From CAYMTN01 sp964393335 (GTDB lineage Bacteria > Chloroflexota > Anaerolineae > Aggregatilineales > Aggregatilineaceae), in assembly GCA_964393335.1 (NCBI GenBank), contig CAYMTN010000229.1:1-8508 (forward strand): DNA of 8,508 nucleotides, written 5' to 3'. The position numbers and the translations under genes were made by a program. Of this stretch, positions 1 to 5,473 are shown one piece after another (the first letter of the stretch is position 1; every line of letters starts with the position of its first letter). The notes beneath the pieces were generated by a model. The model searched no databases, had not been told where the DNA came from, and was given only the letters and a program-made list of their open reading frames with translations.

Positions 1-39
1 CTTGTTACGCGGGAGGTCAACACCCTCAATACGTGCCAT
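1..39 (-). CDS. rpsM: 30S ribosomal protein S13, N-terminal fragment (runs off window)
   Basis: Only the first 13 codons lie in the window. They read MARIEGVDLPRNK from an ATG at 39-37, which matches the highly conserved S13 N-terminus (usually MARIAGVDLPRNK or very close). S13 sits in the head of the small subunit and contacts the P-site tRNA and the large subunit through intersubunit bridges. A GAGGAG Shine-Dalgarno lies about 10 bases upstream, at 57-52. S13 is normally the first gene of the alpha operon (rpsM-rpsK-rpsD-rpoA-rplQ), usually preceded by infA and rpmJ; here map is directly upstream instead. The identification rests on a short stretch, but the motif, RBS and position all agree. 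Confidence 0.88.
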   Translation of the reverse strand, partial: MARIEGVDLPRNK

Positions 40-62
40 AAAACCGTGTTCTCCTCGCACTT

Positions 63-82
63 CGGCGGGCATGAACCCACCG
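63..82 (-). promoter_or_regulatory. Hairpin in the rpsM 5' leader
   Basis: The minus strand can fold CGGUGGG (82-76) against CCCGCCG (69-63): seven pairs including one U-G wobble, around the six-base loop UUCAUG. It sits just upstream of the rpsM Shine-Dalgarno (57-52) and downstream of the candidate start site. In enteric bacteria the alpha operon is autoregulated by S4 binding a structured rpsM leader. Whether this hairpin plays such a part is inference; it does not have the length of the E. coli pseudoknot. Confidence 0.4.
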
Positions 83-94
83 GACGGAATGGTT

Positions 95-123
95 ATTTTA
101 ACGAAAAGCCGTGAACTTGGCTA
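95..123 (-). promoter_or_regulatory. Candidate sigma70-type promoter for rpsM (alpha operon)
   Basis: On the minus strand TAGCCA at 123-118 (4 of 6 matches to TTGACA) is separated by 17 bases from TAAAAT at 100-95 (5 of 6 matches to TATAAT). The element lies in a locally AT-richer patch of a GC-rich intergenic gap. It would start transcription near position 88, giving a leader of roughly 50 bases that includes the hairpin at 63-82 and the rpsM RBS. This is a motif match only. Confidence 0.42.
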
Positions 124-172
124 GGGTTAACTTCCCTTGCCGCCATTATCACATCCAACATCGTTTGTTTAT

Positions 173-188
173 GGGGAGGCTTCGCCCC
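173..188 (-). other. Short GC hairpin immediately after map stop codon
   Basis: Two bases after the map TAG, the minus strand reads GGGGCGAAGCCUCCCC. It can fold either as GGGG/CCCC around eight bases or as a five-pair stem around GAA. It is followed by AUAAACAAACG rather than a U-tract, so it is not a canonical intrinsic terminator. It might still protect the 3' end or cause pausing. Confidence 0.3.
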
Positions 189-189
189 A

Positions 190-981
190 CTACAGCGCCG
201 TCAGGATCAACGGTGGGCCTTCGGGCGAGATGGCAATCGTGTGTTCGAAATGCGCGCACAACGAGCCATCTTGCGTGACCACCGTCCAGTGATCGTCGAG
301 CACCTGCGTCCCCGGTCTGCCGGCATTGACCATCGGCTCCAGCGCGAACGTGATACCCGGCACCAGCTTGATGCCGCGCCAGTTCCGCGCGCGCTGGCGG
401 CCAGAAGGCCACCAGTTTGGCACCTGTGGTTCTTCGTGCATGGTCCGGCCCACGCCGTGCCCGGTGTATTCGCGCACGATGCTGTACCCGCGTGATTCGA
501 CGAATTTCTGGACCGTGCGCGAAATGTCGCTGGTCAGCCTGCCGGCCTGCGCCACTTCGATGCCTCTGTAGAGCGCCTGCTCGGTCATATCGAGCAAGCG
601 CTGTGCTTCGGGCGAAATCGCCCCAACGCCCATCGAAAAGGCCGAATCTCCGACATATCCATTGTAGATCGTGCCACAGTCCAGGCTGATGATATCGCCA
701 TCCTGCAAAATACGATCCGCGCTGGGGATGCCGTGCACCAACTCATTGTTGATAGACGCCGTGATCGTCGCCGGAAAGGGGTACGGACTGCCGGGCGGGT
801 AGCCCAGAAACGCCGCCTTCGCCCCGTGCTTATGCAGCACGTCCGCCGCGATCTGATCCAGTTCTTTAGTGCTGATACCGGGACGCACCGCCTCGCGCAT
901 CGCTTGCAGCGCCTGGGCGTTGATGCGGCCAGCCTCGCGCATGATCAACAATTCGTCGGGCGTTTTTGGTATTACAGCCAT
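190..981 (-). CDS. map: Type I methionyl aminopeptidase
   Basis: This enzyme removes the initiator methionine from nascent proteins after deformylation, in the cytoplasm at the ribosome exit. The protein is 263 residues (family about 250-290). All five dinuclear-metal ligands of the pita-bread fold are visible: D101 (SLDCG), D112 (YVGDSA), H175 (TGHGVG), E215 (ALEPM) and E246 (FEHT); the conserved H83 (ELVHGIP) and H182 (MHEEP) are also present. The ATG at 981 gives MAVIPKTPDEL, the standard N-terminus. An in-frame ATG at 1095 would add 38 unrelated residues and is rejected. The RBS is weak (ACGAGACAG). Between PN at 188-189 and PG at 208-209 there are about seven more residues than in common MetAPs (WWPSGRQRARNWRG region). 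It lies downstream of secY without the usual adk between them, and ends with TAG. Confidence 0.96.
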   Translation of the reverse strand: MAVIPKTPDELLIMREAGRINAQALQAMREAVRPGISTKELDQIAADVLHKHGAKAAFLGYPPGSPYPFPATITASINNELVHGIPSADRILQDGDIISLDCGTIYNGYVGDSAFSMGVGAISPEAQRLLDMTEQALYRGIEVAQAGRLTSDISRTVQKFVESRGYSIVREYTGHGVGRTMHEEPQVPNWWPSGRQRARNWRGIKLVPGITFALEPMVNAGRPGTQVLDDHWTVVTQDGSLCAHFEHTIAISPEGPPLILTAL

Positions 982-1010
982 CGTCGTTATCTGTCTCGTA
1001 GAGGGCCGCC

Positions 1011-1024
1011 GTCCCGACCGGGAC
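1011..1024 (-). other. Small hairpin upstream of map start
   Basis: GUCCC and GGGAC form a perfect five-pair stem around the loop GGUC about 30 bases before the map ATG. The segment at 1014-1025 can instead pair with 1057-1066, so two mutually exclusive folds exist on paper. Confidence 0.32.
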
Positions 1025-1069
1025 CACGCGCCACTCAGGTAAACAAAACCGGTTGAGGTCGGTCCCGCA

Positions 1070-1093
1070 GGGGCCGGATCGGTGATCCGCCCC
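1070..1093 (-). other. Strong stem-loop between secY and map
   Basis: The minus-strand RNA has GGGG at 1093-1090 and CGGAUC at 1089-1084, then the loop ACC, GAUCCG at 1080-1075, a single bulged G at 1074 and CCCC at 1073-1070. That is ten pairs with one bulge and a three-base loop. No U-tract follows directly (the next bases are UGCGGGACC), so it is unlikely to be a simple intrinsic terminator. mRNA stabilisation, processing or pausing are alternatives. Confidence 0.5.
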
Positions 1094-1135
1094 ATCAGTC
1101 ACAGCCGGGAAGACCTCTGAGCAGGAACCTGCGGG

Positions 1136-2464
1136 TTAGCGCAGGAACCCATCATAGTTGCGCATCGTGAGCTGCGCTTCGAGCTGGCGCATGGTATCGA
1201 TCACCACGCCGACCACGATGATCAACCCCGCGCTGCTGATGACAAGCGCCGGGTTGCGGCCAATGGCCGCCTGGCCTAACACCAGGCGCTGGATGATCTG
1301 CATGAATCCAGGCAAGATCGCCACCGCGCCCAGGAAAACCGCGCCCACCAGCGTAATGCGGTTGACGATGCGGTTGATGTATTCCTGCGTGCGCCGCCCA
1401 GGCCGGATGCCGGGGATAAACCCGCCGTTCTTTTGCAGATTTTCGGCCAGGTTCTGGTTCTGGATCATCACGCCGGTGTAAAAGTACGTGAAACCGACGA
1501 CGAGCCAGAAATACACGAACCAGTAGGTAAACCCGCGCTGGTTGCCAAACGTGTTTTGAATCTGGGTGGCCAGGCTGCCGCTGAAGAACCCCGCGATAAT
1601 CGCCGGGAAGGTCACAATCGACTGGGCGAAAATCAGCGGGATCATGCCCGCCGTGTTGACTTTCAGCGGGATGTGCGTTGCGCCCCCGCCGTACATCTTC
1701 CGGCCCCGCACGCGTTTGCCGTACTGCACCGGGATGCGCCGTGTCCCTTCCTGGATGACGACAATCACCACGACCGTCACAATCGTCAGGGTGACAAACG
1801 CCGTCAGGTTGAAGACGAAGTGCGTTTGCAGCAGTTGGTACAGGTTAGACGGGACGCGCGCCACGATACCGGCGAAGATGATGATTGAGATACCATTACC
1901 AATGCCCTGCTCGGTGATCAATTCACCCAGCCAGATCGCAAACATGGTACCGGCGGTCATCGTCACGATCACCGACAACGTCGTGAGCAGATCGCTGCCG
2001 CTGCCAAACCCAAAGCCGGGTATCAGTTGGGGAGCGCCGCTCACACTCTGGTTCACCTGGCTCTGGAAAATGTTGATCTGGCCGATCGACTGCAACGCCG
2101 CCATCGGGATGGCCAGGTAGTAGGTATATTGGTTGATTTTTTCCTGCCCACCCGGCTCTTTGGAGATCGCTTCCAGGCGGGGGATGATGGGAACCAGCAA
2201 TTGCAGAATGATCGAGGCGGTAATGTACGGGTACACGCCATTTGCGATCACGCTGAAATTGGATACGGCCCCACCGGATAACAGGTTGAGCACACTCAGA
2301 AAGCCTGCCTGCTCCCCGCTAAAAAGCTGATCCAGCGCGCTGCGATCCACACCAGGGACCGTCACATGTGCCGCAAACTGATAGATGATCAGGATCAGCA
2401 GGGTATAGAGCATTTTGCGCCGTAGGTCAGGCAATCGGAATGCGTTCCGCAGCGCCTCGATCAT
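1136..2464 (-). CDS. secY: Preprotein translocase subunit SecY
   Basis: SecY is the pore-forming subunit of the SecYEG channel in the cytoplasmic membrane, receiving unfolded proteins from SecA or the ribosome. The protein is 442 residues, normal for the family. Ten hydrophobic spans can be placed, roughly at 18-38, 70-93, 113-129, 158-178, 188-205, 218-238, 272-294, 313-333, 370-388 and 405-424. Family signatures are present: LGELITEQGIGNGIS (179-193), RRIPVQYGKR (242-251) on the cytosolic loop before TM7, and GGFIPGIRPG (347-356) before TM9; the latter two loops contact ribosome or SecA. The outside loop after TM3 (about 130-157) is Q/S/G-rich. The ATG at 2464 has AAGGAT nine bases upstream. 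Stop is TAA. It follows rplO by 112 bp, the classic spc order. Confidence 0.98.
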   Translation of the reverse strand: MIEALRNAFRLPDLRRKMLYTLLILIIYQFAAHVTVPGVDRSALDQLFSGEQAGFLSVLNLLSGGAVSNFSVIANGVYPYITASIILQLLVPIIPRLEAISKEPGGQEKINQYTYYLAIPMAALQSIGQINIFQSQVNQSVSGAPQLIPGFGFGSGSDLLTTLSVIVTMTAGTMFAIWLGELITEQGIGNGISIIIFAGIVARVPSNLYQLLQTHFVFNLTAFVTLTIVTVVVIVVIQEGTRRIPVQYGKRVRGRKMYGGGATHIPLKVNTAGMIPLIFAQSIVTFPAIIAGFFSGSLATQIQNTFGNQRGFTYWFVYFWLVVGFTYFYTGVMIQNQNLAENLQKNGGFIPGIRPGRRTQEYINRIVNRITLVGAVFLGAVAILPGFMQIIQRLVLGQAAIGRNPALVISSAGLIIVVGVVIDTMRQLEAQLTMRNYDGFLR

Positions 2465-2576
2465 AATCTAGTATCCTTATTCGCTATCGCTATGCCACTC
2501 AAGATCGCTGTTTGTACCAACGCCAGCCGGGTGCGGGCCAACCGCGCCTCACCCGGCCAGATAGCTCGTCTGGCGG
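2465..2576 (-). other. Structured rplO-secY intergenic region
   Basis: The 112-bp gap has a seven-pair inverted repeat CCGGGTG/CACCCGG (2527-2533 with 2550-2556) and a five-pair hairpin CCAGA/TCTGG (2557-2561 with 2569-2573, loop of seven). A longer-range pairing CGCCAG (2521-2526) with CTGGCG (2570-2575) would enclose the first hairpin and exclude the second. Downstream toward secY the strand is AT-richer, with the secY RBS AAGGAT. No U-tract or good promoter was seen. Confidence 0.45.
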
Positions 2577-3119
2577 TTACTGGCTCTCGTGCTTGGCACG
2601 CCGTTCAGCCAGCTGCTCTTTGCGCAGCTTTTTGACCGTCACCAGGGGGCGAGACAGCCAGGGTTCGACGGCGTCGAGTGTTTCGACGCTGCCGCCCGCC
2701 TGTTGGATTTTTTCCTGCGCGCTTTTCGAGAAACGGTGCGCCGCAACCGACAGTTTGACCGCCAGATCACCGCGCCCCAAAATCACGACCGGCTTATCAG
2801 CCTTCTTGACCAAGTTGCGTGCAGCCAACGTTTCGGGCGTCACGCTGTCGCCTTCGGCAAACACGCGCGCCAGGTCATCGACGTTCACTTCTTGAAATTC
2901 CACGCGGAAAATGTTGGTGAACCCGCGCTTAAACGGCAGACGCCGGACCAGCGGGAGCTGTCCACCTTCAAAGTACGCGCCTTTGCCGCCGCCACTGCGT
3001 GCGCCCTGGCCTTTGGTACCACGCCCGGCGGTTTTACCCTGACCGGCGCTGATACCACGCCCAACGCGCTTACGCGGTTTGGTCGACCCTTCTGCGGGGC
3101 GTAGATCGTGTAACTTCAT
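2577..3119 (-). CDS. rplO: 50S ribosomal protein L15
   Basis: L15 is a late-assembly large-subunit protein whose long basic N-terminal arm threads through 23S rRNA. The 180-residue product has the typical arm (MKLHDLRPAEGSTKPRKRVG, then Gly/Arg/Lys-rich to about 47) and the YFEGGQLPLVRRLPFKRGF signature (49-67). A globular KOW-like/L18e-type half ends near GGSVETL (142-148). A tail of about 32 residues (149-180) rich in K/R/E follows, making it longer than the usual 144-150 residues. The ATG overlaps the rpmD stop as ATGA, suggesting translational coupling. Stop is TAA. Confidence 0.97.
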   Translation of the reverse strand: MKLHDLRPAEGSTKPRKRVGRGISAGQGKTAGRGTKGQGARSGGGKGAYFEGGQLPLVRRLPFKRGFTNIFRVEFQEVNVDDLARVFAEGDSVTPETLAARNLVKKADKPVVILGRGDLAVKLSVAAHRFSKSAQEKIQQAGGSVETLDAVEPWLSRPLVTVKKLRKEQLAERRAKHESQ

Positions 3120-3307
3120 GCTTCGATTTCCTCCACCTCAACCAGGTGGCTGACTTTGTTAATCATGCCACGCACGGGCGGTGTATCGGTATGGACCACC
3201 GTCGAATGCATGTGAGTCAGCCCCAATGCACGGACCGTCCGTTTCTGGCGTTCTTTGTACCCAATCGGGCTTCTAACCAGGGTGATGCGTAGTTTTTTCT
3301 CACTCAT
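3116..3307 (-). CDS. rpmD: 50S ribosomal protein L30
   Basis: L30 is a small large-subunit protein, absent from some bacterial lineages but present here. The 63-residue product matches the family length and reads KKLRITLVRSPIGYKERQKR (4-23), then TVRALGLTHMHSTVVHTDTP and RGMINKVSHLVEVEE, the standard pattern. The start ATG overlaps the 3' end of rpsE by eight bases (ATGAGTGA), and its stop overlaps the rplO start by four. Together rpsE, rpmD and rplO form a tightly coupled trio. Any RBS lies inside the rpsE coding sequence. Confidence 0.97.
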   Translation of the reverse strand: MSEKKLRITLVRSPIGYKERQKRTVRALGLTHMHSTVVHTDTPPVRGMINKVSHLVEVEEIEA

Positions 3308-3842
3308 CGGACTGGCTCCCGCGCTTCCAGAATGGCTGAATATCCGCTGCGTCTTTGCCGCGCATGGCTGCCAGTTCTTTCACGTCCTTGAGGCCATCGA
3401 GCGCGTCAATGGTGGCATACGCCACGTTCAGGATGTTGGCGCTGCCCTGGCTTTTGCTCAAGATGTCACGCACGCCGGCGGCTTCCAGCACGGCACGCAC
3501 CCCACCACCGGCGATCACGCCGGTACCGGGAGACGCAGGCTTGAGCAGGACCAACGCACCGCCACGTTTGCCAGTGACGGGGTGTGGAACCGTTGTGCCT
3601 GACAACGACACTCGCTTCATATTACGGCGAGCGCGATCCGATGCTTTGCGAATGGAATCCGGCACGCCACGCGCCTTGCCAACGCCGATACCCACCTGCC
3701 CCTGGTTGTCGCCTACGACCACCACTGCGCGGAAGGCGAAGCGGCGGCCACCTCTGACCACCTTGGCAACGCGGGTAATATCTATTACGCGCTCATCGAG
3801 TTCTTCGCGGTCATCATCGCGCCGCGGTTCTCGTCTTCCCAT
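3300..3842 (-). CDS. rpsE: 30S ribosomal protein S5
   Basis: S5 lies on the solvent side of the small subunit near the mRNA entry and affects decoding fidelity. The 180-residue protein begins with a charged tail (GRREPRRDDDREELDER). The double-stranded-RNA-binding-like N-domain follows: VIDITRVAKVVRGGRRF at 19-35 and VVVVGDNQGQVGIGVGKA at 40-57. The C-domain has GTTVPHPV, GGALVLLKPASPGTGVIAGG and VRAVLEAAGVRDILSKSQGS. The ATG at 3842 is preceded by GGAGAGG at seven to nine bases spacing, a good RBS. It is separated from rplR by an 82-bp gap with inverted repeats and ends in TGA within rpmD. Confidence 0.98.
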   Translation of the reverse strand: MGRREPRRDDDREELDERVIDITRVAKVVRGGRRFAFRAVVVVGDNQGQVGIGVGKARGVPDSIRKASDRARRNMKRVSLSGTTVPHPVTGKRGGALVLLKPASPGTGVIAGGGVRAVLEAAGVRDILSKSQGSANILNVAYATIDALDGLKDVKELAAMRGKDAADIQPFWKRGSQSDE

Positions 3843-3924
3843 GTTCCTCTCCAGTTACCAGCCTGCACCGCCGGGAGCCTGTGCCGGCCCCCGGCCAGTG
3901 AATCGCCTGGTTCAATTCACTAAC
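3843..3924 (-). other. rplR-rpsE intergenic region with inverted repeats
   Basis: The 82-bp gap contains a seven-pair inverted repeat AGTGAAT/ATTCACT (3897-3903 with 3915-3921, loop of 11) a few bases after the rplR stop. A GC stem GCCGG/CCGGC (3883-3887 with 3891-3895, loop of three) follows. The rpsE RBS is at the far end. No U-tract follows either stem. Confidence 0.42.
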
Positions 3925-4287
3925 TCAGAACTCTAGTCCGGCTTCGCGCGCGGCATCGGCCAGGGCCTTGACCCGGCCATGAAACTGATACCCACCGCGA
4001 TCAAACACGACGTGCTTGACACCGGCGGCCTGGGCGCGCTTGGCAACAAGCTCACCGACCAGTTTGGCGGCTTCGGTTTTGTTTTTGCCCTCGACCTGAC
4101 TACGCAGCTCGCGGTCAATCGTCGAGGCCGAAACCAGCGTGTGGCCCGCCATGTCATCGATGACCTGGGCATAGATGTTACCCAGACTGCGGAATACATT
4201 CAAGCGAGGCCGTTCTGCCGTGCCTGAGATTTTTGCCCGTACCCGGTGATGCCGACGGATGCGTGCATTGCGTCCTTTTTCGCTCAT
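3925..4287 (-). CDS. rplR: 50S ribosomal protein L18
   Basis: L18 binds 5S rRNA with L5 and L25 in the central protuberance of the large subunit. The 120-residue protein has the basic N-terminus (MSEKGRNARIRRHHRVRAKI), the RPRLNVFRSLGNIYAQVIDD core (26-45) and ends with VVFDRGGYQFHGRVKALADA and AREAGLEF, the most conserved part of the family. Length is typical. The ATG at 4287 has only a purine-rich AAGAGAGAGACAG upstream, a mediocre RBS. The gap from rplF is 29 bp. Stop is TGA. Confidence 0.98.
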   Translation of the reverse strand: MSEKGRNARIRRHHRVRAKISGTAERPRLNVFRSLGNIYAQVIDDMAGHTLVSASTIDRELRSQVEGKNKTEAAKLVGELVAKRAQAAGVKHVVFDRGGYQFHGRVKALADAAREAGLEF

Positions 4288-4316
4288 TGACTGTCTCTCT
4301 CTTACGACACTCCAGC

Positions 4317-4862
4317 CTAGCCGACCTTACCTGCTTTGCCAGCCTTACGACGGACAAACTCGCCCTCGTAACGCACGCCCTTGCCCTTGTAGGGTTCCGG
4401 GGGACGCAGTTTGCGAATGTTGGCGGCCAGCTCACCGACCACTTGTTTATCAATTCCTCGGATGCGGATCAGACGCCCGCGATCTTCCACCACAAACTCG
4501 ACGTTGGCTGGGGGTTCGACCGGAACCGGATGCGAGTACCCGACATGCATAACCAGCGTCGCGCCTTCCATCTCGGCACGATAGCCGACACCCTCGATCG
4601 TCAGCACGCGCTCAAAGCCCGTGCTCACGCCGGTCACCATGTTGGCGATCAGCGCGCGCGTCATACCGTGCAGCGCACGGTGGTGGCGCATATCGGTGGG
4701 GCGCGTCACGACGATCTGGTCGTCTTCTTGTTTGATGGTGATATCAACCGGGAAGCGGTGAGACAACTCCCCATTCGGGCCCTTGACGGCGACGTAACTG
4801 CCGTCAATTGTGACCTGAACCTTGTCCGGGATCGGAATCGGTTTTTTCCCAATTCGTGACAC
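4317..4862 (-). CDS. rplF: 50S ribosomal protein L6 (GTG start)
   Basis: L6 sits near the base of the L7/L12 stalk and the factor-binding site. From the GTG at 4862 the product is 181 residues and starts (V)SRIGKKPIPIPDKVQV, matching the family N-terminus MSRIGKKPI. It shows the two repeated L6 domains: VKGPNGELSHRF near 26-37, and in the second half GVGYRAEMEG, VGYSHPV and IRGIDKQVVGELAANIRKLR, ending in PEPYKGKGVRYEGEFVRRKA and GKAGKVG. The reading frame stays open 32 codons further up to an ATG at 4958, but that extension is proline/arginine-rich and unlike L6, and GTG has a good RBS. Stop is TAG. Confidence 0.96.
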   Translation of the reverse strand: MSRIGKKPIPIPDKVQVTIDGSYVAVKGPNGELSHRFPVDITIKQEDDQIVVTRPTDMRHHRALHGMTRALIANMVTGVSTGFERVLTIEGVGYRAEMEGATLVMHVGYSHPVPVEPPANVEFVVEDRGRLIRIRGIDKQVVGELAANIRKLRPPEPYKGKGVRYEGEFVRRKAGKAGKVG

Positions 4863-5052
4863 GGTTCTTATCCTTCCTCTGTGCCTTACACACGAACACT
4901 TATAGCGCCGGGGCACTGGGCTGGGGCTGGGTGGGGTGTAGAAACGCTGGGCGAACATCGTGAAGCCGGGGCTTCGACTCCTCGCCCTGCTGCTCTACTG
5001 GCACCCGCAAGTCCCAGTTCAGGCGTCAAATCGGCGCTTTACTCGTCGCCAC
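4863..5052 (-). other. 190-bp rpsH-rplF intergenic region
   Basis: This is the longest gap in the cluster; spc operons usually have only a few tens of bases here. It contains a hairpin GAAGC/GCTTC (4962-4966 with 4971-4975, loop of four), a C-rich stretch at about 4900-4945 on the minus strand, and TATAAG at about 4903-4898, which resembles a -10 but lacks a recognisable -35. No ribosomal or other recognisable small protein is encoded. It may be an internal promoter or leader, or an expanded spacer. Confidence 0.4.
4871..4879 (-). promoter_or_regulatory. Ribosome binding site deciding the rplF GTG start
   Basis: GAGGAAGGA (4879-4871) lies eight bases upstream of the GTG at 4862-4860. It supports the non-ATG start over the in-frame ATG at 4958. 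Confidence 0.75.
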
Positions 5053-5457
5053 CTACCAGACGTAGCAGAGCACCTCGCCACCCAGTCCCTGGCGACGCGC
5101 TTGTTGGCCGGTCATCACGCCTTTGGGCGTCGTCAGGATGGCAATTCCCATCCCGCTCAGCACCCAGGGAATCTCGTTTTTGCCGACATACAGGCGGCGA
5201 CCAGGCTTACTCACGCGCTCCAGGTTGGTGATCACGGGACGACGTTCACGCCGTTTGCCCCAATATTTGAGCGTGACGTGAATCATCGCGACCGGCATCT
5301 CATCGCCCACGGTAACGTCTTCGACGTACCCCTCTTCTTTCAGAATATTCGCAACGGCCAGCTTGGCCTTGGAACGGGGGATTGCCACACTGGAATGCCC
5401 GGCCATCAGCGCATTACGAATTCGCGTCAACATATCAGCAATCGGATCACTGTTCAT
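5053..5457 (-). CDS. rpsH: 30S ribosomal protein S8
   Basis: S8 is a primary binder of helix 21 of 16S rRNA and, in E. coli, the translational repressor of the spc operon. The 134-residue product has normal length. It begins MNSDPIADMLTRIRNALMAG and contains IPRSKAKLAVANILKEEGYV (26-45), RVSKPGRRLYVGKNEIPWVL (82-101) and the C-terminal GMGIAILTTPKGVMTGQQAR followed by GLGGEVLCYVW, which is diagnostic. The ATG at 5457 has CGGAG about seven bases upstream. It follows rpsN by 16 bp. Stop is TAG, directly after YVW, showing that TAG is used as a normal stop here. Confidence 0.98.
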   Translation of the reverse strand: MNSDPIADMLTRIRNALMAGHSSVAIPRSKAKLAVANILKEEGYVEDVTVGDEMPVAMIHVTLKYWGKRRERRPVITNLERVSKPGRRLYVGKNEIPWVLSGMGIAILTTPKGVMTGQQARRQGLGGEVLCYVW

Positions 5458-5473
5458 GATTTGCTCCGGTCAT

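Larger units (their letters stand above)
40..189 (-). other. map-rpsM intergenic leader without infA or rpmJ
   Basis: This 150-bp gap lies where infA (IF-1) and rpmJ (L36) usually sit in bacterial spc/alpha clusters. Reading the minus strand in all frames I find no L36-like C-x2-C pattern and no IF-1. The longest ATG-initiated frame I noticed is about 22 codons from the ATG at 161 and resembles nothing I recognise. The gap contains a short GC hairpin just after the map stop, a candidate promoter and a 7-bp hairpin close to the rpsM Shine-Dalgarno. Most likely it is a transcription-initiation and leader region for the alpha operon. Confidence 0.6.
982..1135 (-). other. Structured secY-map intergenic region (no adk)
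   Basis: This 154-bp gap occupies the usual place of adk (adenylate kinase), of which no trace such as the P-loop GxxGxGK is visible. It holds a strong hairpin at 1070-1093, a smaller one at 1011-1024, and segments that could pair with each other in alternative ways. I found no convincing promoter. It looks like an intercistronic spacer within the operon. Confidence 0.5.

Noticed and set aside
95..161. A small gene of about 22 codons from the ATG at 161 as a remnant of infA or rpmJ.
   Set aside because: There is no similarity to IF-1 or L36 and no Shine-Dalgarno, and it overlaps the candidate promoter.
173..188. Intrinsic terminator after map.
   Set aside because: The hairpin is short and not followed by a U-tract.
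982..1095. Longer map start at the ATG at 1095.
   Set aside because: It adds 38 residues unlike MetAP and would run through the secY-map hairpin; the ATG at 981 gives the standard N-terminus.
1566..2120. Plus-strand open frame antisense to secY.
   Set aside because: It is a mirror of a hydrophobic gene, without RBS or recognisable motifs.
2480..2510. TTGAGT with a possible -10 as an internal secY promoter.
   Set aside because: The best -10 at 17 bp spacing matches only two of six positions, and the better hexamer GATACT is 21 bp away.
4863..4958. Longer rplF start at the ATG at 4958.
   Set aside because: The 32 added residues are Pro/Arg-rich and unlike L6; the GTG at 4862 has a good RBS and matches the family N-terminus.
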